Of a DNA stretch of 64,000 bases, positions 10,053 through 15,812 are shown piece by piece. Numbering within the stretch: position 1 is the first letter of the stretch; every line of letters starts with the position of its first letter. The translations under genes and the position numbers were made by a program. Origin of the DNA: an uncultured Carboxylicivirga sp. (GTDB lineage Bacteria > Bacteroidota > Bacteroidia > Bacteroidales > Marinilabiliaceae); assembly GCF_963674565.1 (NCBI RefSeq), contig NZ_OY771430.1, forward strand, positions 5,456,001-5,520,000. Reading direction: 5' to 3'. Under the pieces are notes generated by a model, which saw only the letters and a program-made list of their open reading frames with translations, did no database searches and was not told the origin of the DNA.

Positions 10053-10159
10053 TTCTCAGGAGTAAAGAATTCAATTTTTCCACATTGAGGGCAGGCATAA
10101 ATTGCAGATGATTTTTTATTCAAATATATTTCCAGATATACAGGGATTAGCTTCTTCAT
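10049..10159 (-). CDS. 36-residue zinc-ribbon-like small protein
   Basis: A short ORF with ATG at 10159-10157 and TGA at 10051-10049. The translation ends with YACPQCGKIEFFTPEK; the CPxCG knuckle is a half zinc ribbon, so it would need a partner or dimerise to hold a metal. The stop overlaps the start of the two-TM protein gene by the ATGA arrangement, a strong hint of translational coupling. The N-terminal part (KKLIPVYLEIYLNKKSS) reads as normal protein. It could be a real micro-protein or the leader of a coupled pair. It starts 27 bases after the end of the S33 hydrolase gene. Confidence 0.55.
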   Translation of the reverse strand: MKKLIPVYLEIYLNKKSSAIYACPQCGKIEFFTPEK

Positions 10160-10186
10160 GAAATTTATAATTATTGTTGCTGGTTT

Positions 10187-11236
10187 TTAATTAAATTTTC
10201 CAGAGTCTACATCTTTAATAAACTGAATTAATCCTGAGAAATATGTTGTTGGATCATCGTATTGAGATACGTGTCCTCCATTGGTTGTTACGCTACGTCC
10301 TTTTTGAACCTGAGTGCTCATCCACTCCATATATTTTGGATCCATTGTATCGTACTTTCCGCCCAACATTAGTGTAGGTACTTTTATCTCGGAAAGTCTG
10401 TCTGACACATCCCAATTTTTTAGAGATGCATTCCCGGTAACTCCAAATTCACTGTATCCCTGCATGTAGATGTAGATATTTGAATTAAGGTGTTTGAAAG
10501 CCCTGTTTATGAATTCGGGCCATTCCGCCAATGGTTTTCTCAGAATATGTTTGGTATAGTAATGCTGTTGAACCAACTCTGCGTATTTGGGATTGCCAAA
10601 ATCTTCACTGGCTTCAAAAGCCTTAATTTCCTTATACACATCGGGTGGAAGCTGTGGCCCCAATATTTCGGCTGCATACTTTTCGTATTCAGGAATACTC
10701 GCTACCATGTTTGATATGATCAGTCCTTTCAGATGATCCTGATATTTCAGCGCATACTCCATCGCCAATATGCCTCCCCAGGATTGACCTAATAAATAGA
10801 AATTATCCTTATCAAGATTTAAGGCTTGTCTCACTTGTTCTACTTCTTCCACAAAATGAGAGATGGTCCAAAGAGTAGAATCATTTGGCTGGTCACTGTA
10901 GTAACTTTCTAGTTGGTCATAATAGATGTATTCAATCTGTTCATTTGGGAAGTATCCATCAAAGCTCTCAAAAAATTCATGAGTACCACCCGGACCACCA
11001 TGAAGGAGTAATACCTTCATTCGTGGGTTATTACCCATTCGCTTAGTAAAAACATTAAAAGTTCCTTTGGGCGTTTCGATGGGAATCATTCTAATACCAC
11101 CAGTAATTTGGTCATTGCTGTTTGAATAATCCCAGTAGCTATTCTTTTCCACAACAATGTTGTTTTCTTTTTGATTATTCACACAACCCGATATAAGTAA
11201 TTGAATAATCAGCAGAGGTGTTACAAAGTATTTCAT
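10187..11236 (-). CDS. Alpha/beta hydrolase lipoprotein, proline iminopeptidase-like (S33)
   Basis: About 349 residues from the ATG at 11236; a TTG 9 bases upstream is in frame but unlikely. The N-terminus is a lipoprotein signal ending in L-I-S-G-C, so the enzyme is probably anchored to the periplasmic or outer face. The fold shows the oxyanion region HGGPGG, nucleophile elbow GQSWGG, acid in GGKYDTMDP and the catalytic His in NGGHVSQYDD. This pattern matches prolyl iminopeptidases and tricorn-type S33 peptidases, which remove N-terminal Pro or other residues from peptides. The exact substrate is not determinable. The upstream 300 bases carry nested inverted repeats. Confidence 0.88.
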   Translation of the reverse strand: MKYFVTPLLIIQLLISGCVNNQKENNIVVEKNSYWDYSNSNDQITGGIRMIPIETPKGTFNVFTKRMGNNPRMKVLLLHGGPGGTHEFFESFDGYFPNEQIEYIYYDQLESYYSDQPNDSTLWTISHFVEEVEQVRQALNLDKDNFYLLGQSWGGILAMEYALKYQDHLKGLIISNMVASIPEYEKYAAEILGPQLPPDVYKEIKAFEASEDFGNPKYAELVQQHYYTKHILRKPLAEWPEFINRAFKHLNSNIYIYMQGYSEFGVTGNASLKNWDVSDRLSEIKVPTLMLGGKYDTMDPKYMEWMSTQVQKGRSVTTNGGHVSQYDDPTTYFSGLIQFIKDVDSGKFN

Positions 11237-11245
11237 GATACTCAA

Positions 11246-11547
11246 TTTTGATTTATGTTATTTAATGATATACAACAAAAAGAAGTTAGCGCTGATTAAT
11301 AAGTATAAGAGTTAATAATAGATCAATATAGCTAAAAATTATATGGTTTTTATGTCGAATCTGAGTAGATAAAATATTGGATCCTGATTTGAGAATGTAA
11401 TAACCATTAATAAGCTTGAAGGCAGTAGTTAATGACTGGAGAATGTATACTGAAATCTGACATTTGAAAGACTAATATTAAATGGGTCTTTCAAATTTAT
11501 GCTTTGTAAGCTACTGCCTTCTGCCTGGAAACTTGTTAACTTATAAG
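11246..11547. other. Intergenic region with nested inverted repeats
   Basis: No gene was found in these 302 bases. An outer 11-base inverted repeat GAAGGCAGTAG (11418-11428) pairs with CTACTGCCTTC (11511-11521), and an inner one ATTTGAAAGAC (11462-11472) pairs with GTCTTTCAAAT (11486-11496). Together they make a ~104-base cruciform-capable structure just downstream of the AIM24-family gene. It may be a terminator region or a small non-autonomous repeat element. The rest is AT-rich without recognised signals. Confidence 0.6.
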
Positions 11548-12315
11548 TTACTCAAAAAGATTATTTAATAACCCGCCGGCATCTTCTTTTCCTGCGTTTT
11601 TTCCAGATGGAGCAACCGCTCTGATTAATTTACTAATTGGCATTGACTGAATCCATACTGTTCCGGTACCTCTTAAAGTAGAAAGAAACAATCCTTCACC
11701 ACCAAAAATCATGGATTTAAGATTTCCTGCTTTTTGAACACTGAAATCAATTCCATCTGTGAAACCAACCACACAACCGGTATCAATTCTTAGTGTTTCG
11801 TTATTCAATTGTCGCTCAATAAGTGTTCCTCCGGCATGAATAAATGCTTTGCCATCTCCTTCCAGTTTTTGAAGGATAAAGCCCTCTCCACCGAAGAATC
11901 CGGCACCCAGGCGTTGATTAAAATGCATCGATAATCGGGTGCCTAAAGCTGCACATAAAAAAGCATCTTTTTGTACAATGACTCTGCCACCTAACTGAGC
12001 TAAATTTAACGGTACGATTGTTCCCGGATAGGGAGCCGAAAAAGCGACCTTCTTTTTGCCGTATCCACGATGGGTAAAATGGGTCAGAAATAAGGATTCG
12101 CCGGTTATGACACGCGATGCTCCAGCCATCAGTTTACCAAAAAATCCTTGCGACGGATTGGAGCCATCGCCCATCTTGGCTTCAAACTCAATTCCTTCTT
12201 CCATGTAAAGCATGGCGCCTGCTTCAGCTATAACAGTTTCCTGCGGGTCGAGTTCAATTTCTACAAACTGAACATCGTGGCCTTTAATTTCGTAATCAAT
12301 TTCGTGTGAATTCAT
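11548..12315 (-). CDS. TIGR00266/AIM24-family protein
   Basis: A 255-residue protein of the AIM24 (former DUF124) family, recognisable from [20 protein letters not shown] near the N-terminus, repeated glycine-rich beta-strand blocks ([34 protein letters not shown]) and [11 protein letters not shown]. The family forms a trimeric beta-prism-like barrel; bacterial members have no assigned biochemical role. It lies 17 bases downstream of a secreted-protein gene on the same strand and may be co-transcribed with it. No signal peptide or TM segment is visible, so it is probably cytosolic. Confidence 0.92.
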   Translation of the reverse strand: MNSHEIDYEIKGHDVQFVEIELDPQETVIAEAGAMLYMEEGIEFEAKMGDGSNPSQGFFGKLMAGASRVITGESLFLTHFTHRGYGKKKVAFSAPYPGTIVPLNLAQLGGRVIVQKDAFLCAALGTRLSMHFNQRLGAGFFGGEGFILQKLEGDGKAFIHAGGTLIERQLNNETLRIDTGCVVGFTDGIDFSVQKAGNLKSMIFGGEGLFLSTLRGTGTVWIQSMPISKLIRAVAPSGKNAGKEDAGGLLNNLFE

Positions 12316-12332
12316 AGGGTTTAATTATTTGG

Positions 12333-12983
12333 TTAGCGTACTTCATTAATTGCATTTTGAAGTATCGATTTATTATTTACTTTGTAATTTTCAGGATATT
12401 TTTTCCAATCAATATATACATTAATCACAGGATTTTCTGCGATGGAGCTTAAATCAGCTTCGCTTAAAAATCCAGATCCAATGTAATAACTCTGATTCCA
12501 TTTCTCCATCCATTTCTCACTGATGTTTTCTGTGATCGGAATAACAATATTTTGCTCATTGCTTAGCTCTAAGGTTATGCTTCTTTCTGCCAGCGACGGA
12601 CCAAAATATCGGTTCGCATCTCCAACGGGCACGTTGATTTCAAATGATATTAAAAACCGGCCTTCTTGATTTTTGATGGTGCTGTTGCATCGTATTTTCC
12701 CTTTCTCTTCGCCAAAGAACCGTGCCATTCGAGGACTCACTTCGTAAAATAACTCAAAGCGCTCTGAGGTCGCATCTTTTGTTGTATCAATGGTAATGGC
12801 TGTTGGCAACGCTTTTGCCGGAGCTTCCTGTTTGGGTGTTTCTTCGGTACTGGCTTCGAAATATTCCCAGGTGCCGTTTTTGTGTAAGATTACAGTGTTA
12901 CCCGTTTCTGTCGTAGCTTTTATTTGTGCCTTCAATTGTACACTACCCAGAATAATAAGGACTGTTATTAAGAGGTTCTTCAT
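12333..12983 (-). CDS. Secreted protein of unknown function
   Basis: About 216 residues from the ATG at 12983, chosen because it begins directly with a clean signal peptide (MKNLLITVLIILG..., cleavage near L-K-A-Q); an upstream ATG at 13007 would put eight extra residues before it. The mature N-terminus has T-E-T-G-N-T-V-I-L-H-K-N-G-T-W-E-Y, a motif seen at the start of many small secreted Bacteroidota proteins (DUF3157-like), followed by a Pro/Ala/Glu linker and a beta-rich domain of about 150 residues. No enzyme motif was found. It precedes the AIM24 gene by 17 bases. Confidence 0.75.
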   Translation of the reverse strand: MKNLLITVLIILGSVQLKAQIKATTETGNTVILHKNGTWEYFEASTEETPKQEAPAKALPTAITIDTTKDATSERFELFYEVSPRMARFFGEEKGKIRCNSTIKNQEGRFLISFEINVPVGDANRYFGPSLAERSITLELSNEQNIVIPITENISEKWMEKWNQSYYIGSGFLSEADLSSIAENPVINVYIDWKKYPENYKVNNKSILQNAINEVR

Positions 12984-13079
12984 ATGAGTTAAAATTAGAG
13001 CATACAAGATAGGAAAAAGCTAATAGCCTATAACCAATAGCTGATGGCTTTTTTAGGATTTTAGCTAATAGCTATGTAT

Positions 13080-13537
13080 ACCCCTAAATCCCCTGAAGGG
13101 GACTTTGGCTTGCGGATAGTCTGCGTTTGCATTCAGATGTTATTTCCTGAATGACATAATCAAGATTGGTTTCAATTTGTTGATTGGTAAATCTGATAAT
13201 TCTAATGTTCCAATGGCTTAATTCAGCTTCTCTGCCAATGTCGTATTCTATTTGTTGTTGTTTTAAGTGTATTAAACCATCAACTTCAATAACTAGTTTT
13301 ATGGGATGGCAATAGAAATCAGCAATAAATATATCGATTGGATGTTGAGCTCTAAATCGTAATCCAAGTATTTGCTTACCTTTTAATTTGTCCCATAATA
13401 TGAGTTCTGATTTAGTCATATTTTTGCGTAAAGCTTTTGCTTTTTCGAATATATGCGGTTTAGCATTGTAAAACATATTAACCTGATCACTCACGCTCAT
13501 TGTCCTTGATATTAAAGCCCCTTTAGGGGTTTGGGGT
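13080..13537. mobile_element. DUF559 cassette bounded by terminal inverted repeats
   Basis: The left end (13080-13108) reads ACCCCTAAATCCCCTGAAGG followed by GGACTTTG; the right end (13514-13537), read on the minus strand, has CACCCCAAACCCCTAAAGG followed by GGCTTT. The two ends are imperfect inverted repeats, each containing a CCCCTNAAGGGG-like palindrome. The only ORF inside encodes a DUF559 nuclease-like protein, and its last ten residues are encoded by the left repeat itself. This looks like a small mobile or homing-type cassette. No transposase is present and no clear target duplication was identified. Confidence 0.55.
13084..13500 (-). CDS. DUF559 (Vsr-like) endonuclease domain protein
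   Basis: A 138-residue protein with the DUF559/very-short-patch-repair-like nuclease fold. N-terminal AKALRKNMTKSELILWDKLK, then GLRFRAQHPIDIFIADFYC and KLVIEVDG.IH, which carry the conserved D and E-x-D of this PD-(D/E)XK-related group. Members are single-domain proteins widespread in Bacteroidota and often sit in repeat-bounded positions. Here the C-terminal residues SPLQGI are translated from the flanking inverted repeat. The gene lies between the S24 regulator and a secreted-protein gene, all on the minus strand. A role as a homing-type nuclease or repair enzyme is inference. Confidence 0.88.
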   Translation of the reverse strand: MSVSDQVNMFYNAKPHIFEKAKALRKNMTKSELILWDKLKGKQILGLRFRAQHPIDIFIADFYCHPIKLVIEVDGLIHLKQQQIEYDIGREAELSHWNIRIIRFTNQQIETNLDYVIQEITSECKRRLSASQSPLQGI

Positions 13538-13551
13538 GAATAATGGTATTG

Positions 13552-14277
13552 CTATAATCTTGTTCCTCTTTCCACCTCAAATCCATTATAGGTTACAAAC
13601 TCCCATACCTCAATAATGCTGTTAGCTGTTATCTCATAGGGTTTGTAGTTGCGGTTGGAGGATACCAATAATAGCGTCTGGTCTTTTTCAATCTGGTTAT
13701 ATACCAATTTAAAAACAATGCCATCTTCGCGGGTAACAATAATGCAGGGTGTACCATCTTTAATGGTTTTCCAGTTTTGGATATAGGCACCTGTCACCCA
13801 TGATCCTTCAGGGATGGGCAGCATTGAGTCACCTTTGATCTGGAAGGTCCGGTAGGTTTTGTCCTGCGACAGAAAGGGTAACGAAAACTTAGGTAGTGAC
13901 GAAATAAATTCGATATCACCATAATCTGATGTGTATCCGGCCTGCGCCTTTACCGGAACCATCTCAATATTCTCTTTACCTTCTTTATCTACCGAAACCG
14001 TTAGCAAACGAAGCTTTTGGCCGGTTACGTCAATATCAAAACCATCTTCTATTTGCGAAAGCTGAAATTCGGATAAAGCTTGAAGGTTGTAACGAATCAA
14101 GGCATCGATGGATACTTTAAAATAATCGGCAAACTTTACCAGTGTTTTAAATGGAGGTTGAACACTTTTTTCATATCCCGCTAAAGTGGTTCGTGTAAGA
14201 TCTAAATTGCTGGCCAAATCGCTTTGCGATAGCTTCTTTCGTTGGCGTAAAAACCTGATGTTTTCTGCAAAATACAT
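13552..14277 (-). CDS. HTH-XRE / S24 peptidase regulator, LexA-like
   Basis: A 241-residue regulator. The N-terminal HTH_3 domain (residues 6-62) has LSQSDLASNLDLTRTTLAGYE. The C-terminal S24 autoprotease domain has the Ser nucleophile in KGDSM (Ser151) and the general-base Lys in VFKLVYN (Lys190); an Ala-Gly dipeptide (113-114) in VKAQAGY is in the place of the LexA cleavage site, 37 residues before the Ser. It is divergently transcribed from dinB and a dnaE2-type gene, so it very likely represses this error-prone polymerase cassette and self-cleaves on DNA damage. A GTCA-N6-TGAC inverted repeat in the shared intergenic region is the best operator candidate. Function is inferred from architecture and context. 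Confidence 0.9.
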   Translation of the reverse strand: MYFAENIRFLRQRKKLSQSDLASNLDLTRTTLAGYEKSVQPPFKTLVKFADYFKVSIDALIRYNLQALSEFQLSQIEDGFDIDVTGQKLRLLTVSVDKEGKENIEMVPVKAQAGYTSDYGDIEFISSLPKFSLPFLSQDKTYRTFQIKGDSMLPIPEGSWVTGAYIQNWKTIKDGTPCIIVTREDGIVFKLVYNQIEKDQTLLLVSSNRNYKPYEITANSIIEVWEFVTYNGFEVERGTRL

Positions 14278-14410
14278 ATTTTCTAGCTTTTGGCTGATGG
14301 CTGTTAGCCGACAGCTTTTTTTTGTTCTTGATATTCAATTTCTTCAGCCTTCTGGCTAAAAACTAACTACCTGTTTATTTCATAAAGATAAGAAAAATGA
14401 TTAAATTATA

Positions 14411-14424
14411 GTCAGGATAATGAC
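14411..14424. promoter_or_regulatory. Candidate operator GTCA-N6-TGAC
   Basis: An inverted repeat GTCAggataaTGAC lies 16 bases upstream of the dinB start, in the only intergenic space shared by the S24 regulator and dinB. Position and symmetry suit a binding site for a dimeric HTH repressor. An additional short dyad ACAT-AA-ATGT overlaps the dinB start codon. No experimental support; the assignment is positional. Confidence 0.4.
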
Positions 14425-14440
14425 GAAAATATCGACATAA

Positions 14441-15643
14441 ATGTTGAAATCAATTTTACATCTGGACTTAGACACTTTTTTTGTGTCGTGCGAGCGCCTG
14501 ATGGATAGTAAATTAAACAACCGTCCGGTGCTGATAGGAGGAACTTCCGACAGGGGAGTGGTGGCTGCGTGCAGCTACGAGGCGAGGCAGTACGGCATTC
14601 ATTCGGCTATGCCCATGCGTATGGCCCGGCAATTGTGTCCGCATGCCACTGTTATCAGAGGTAATAGTGTTGTGTACAGCGAATTTTCAGATGCGGTAAC
14701 AGAGATTATTAAAGAGCGTTCGCCCATGTTTGAAAAATCGTCGATTGATGAATTTTATGTGGATGTGAGTGGAATGGATCGCTACGTAAAACAGACTTAT
14801 CAATGGGCACAGGAGTTACGTGAGGAGATTATCAGGGAGACGCATCTGCCCATTTCGTTTGGGTTGTCAACCAGTAAAACGGTTTCGAAGGTAGGAACGG
14901 GCGAGGCTAAACCTAACAATTTTATGCGTATCGAAAATGGTTATGAAAAGCCTTTTCTGGCTCCTTTATCGGTAAAGAAAATACCCATGGTAGGCGATCA
15001 GACTTATCGTTTGTTGCGAAGCATGGGAGTGGAGCGGGTACGAACGGTTCAACAAATGCCTGTTGAACTGATGGAACGTGTGCTGGGAAAAAACGGCACT
15101 GTTATCTGGAAAAAGGCTCAGGGCATAGATAATTCACCAGTGGTACCATATTACGAGCGTAAATCACTTTCGATGGAGCGTACTTTCGATAGTGATACCA
15201 CCGATGTGTATAAACTGCGGGCCATTGTTATCGGAATGGCTGAGAATCTGGCTTTTCAGCTGCGGCATGACAATAAAATTACGGCTTGTGTAACGGTAAA
15301 GGTGCGTTACAGCGATTTTCAAACACACAGCAAGCAAAAACGCATTCCGTATACCTCGCTCGATCATACCCTGATTGAGGTGGTGAAAGATCTGTTTGAT
15401 AAGGTATATGATCGTAGGGTGCTGGTGCGACTGGTGGGAGTGCGTTTTAGTCACCTGATTGGAGGTAGTTATCAGATTCGGTTGTTTGAGGACTCGTTTA
15501 AACTTATTAAGCTCTATCAGGCTATGGATAAGGTGCGCGATCGTTACGGCCAACAAGCGGTGGTGCGTGCTATGGGAATGAACTCGAAAGTTATCAGTAC
15601 CATGAATCCGTTTAACGGGCAAACAGCGATTGCGAATGGTTAG
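14441..15643 (+). CDS. dinB: Y-family DNA polymerase (DinB/Pol IV-like)
   Basis: A 400-residue translesion polymerase. Catalytic carboxylates are in LHLDLDTFF (Asp9) and SSIDEFYVD (Asp103, Glu104); Phe14 is the likely steric gate. The palm/fingers motif YEARQYGIHSAMPM and the thumb-region helix-hairpin-helix VKKIPMVGDQTYRLL follow, then a little-finger domain (about 240-360). The C-terminal ~40 residues could hold a clamp-interaction sequence but no clear one was found. It is divergent from an S24 regulator and followed, after 169 bases, by a DnaE2-type polymerase, which together resembles the ImuB/ImuC idea of an SOS mutasome, although this protein keeps the catalytic residues that ImuB lacks. 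Confidence 0.93.
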   Translation: MLKSILHLDLDTFFVSCERLMDSKLNNRPVLIGGTSDRGVVAACSYEARQYGIHSAMPMRMARQLCPHATVIRGNSVVYSEFSDAVTEIIKERSPMFEKSSIDEFYVDVSGMDRYVKQTYQWAQELREEIIRETHLPISFGLSTSKTVSKVGTGEAKPNNFMRIENGYEKPFLAPLSVKKIPMVGDQTYRLLRSMGVERVRTVQQMPVELMERVLGKNGTVIWKKAQGIDNSPVVPYYERKSLSMERTFDSDTTDVYKLRAIVIGMAENLAFQLRHDNKITACVTVKVRYSDFQTHSKQKRIPYTSLDHTLIEVVKDLFDKVYDRRVLVRLVGVRFSHLIGGSYQIRLFEDSFKLIKLYQAMDKVRDRYGQQAVVRAMGMNSKVISTMNPFNGQTAIANG

Positions 15644-15812
15644 TTATTAACAAAGCTATTGGCTGATGGCTGTTAGCTAATGGCTTGTATGTTTATTTGT
15701 TTAATCGTTTAATTGTAATAAAATCAACTTAACAACTCGACAGTTCTGCAATTCAACAACTCAACAGCTTTTTCTAATAGTCTAAAAGTCTAACGGTCTA
15801 ATCTCTAAAAAG
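15644..15812. repeat. Degenerate phrase-like intergenic repeats between dinB and dnaE2
   Basis: The 169 bases hold low-complexity, repeat-like phrases: GCTATTGGCTGATGGCTG and GTTAGCTAATGGCTT near 15653-15686, a CAACTC/CAATTC/CAACTCAAC run near 15735-15765, and GTCTAAAAGTCTAACGGTCTAA near 15779-15800. Similar GCTAATAGCTGATGGCT phrases recur at 13016-13076, 14284-14315, 59066-59078 and 62905-62914. No gene is evident. The function is unknown; they may be remnants of small repeats. Confidence 0.45.

Noticed and set aside
14284..14323. Terminator-like hairpin GCTGT...ACAGC with T8 upstream of dinB
   Set aside because: No plus-strand gene ends before it, and it belongs to the degenerate AGCT-type intergenic repeats.
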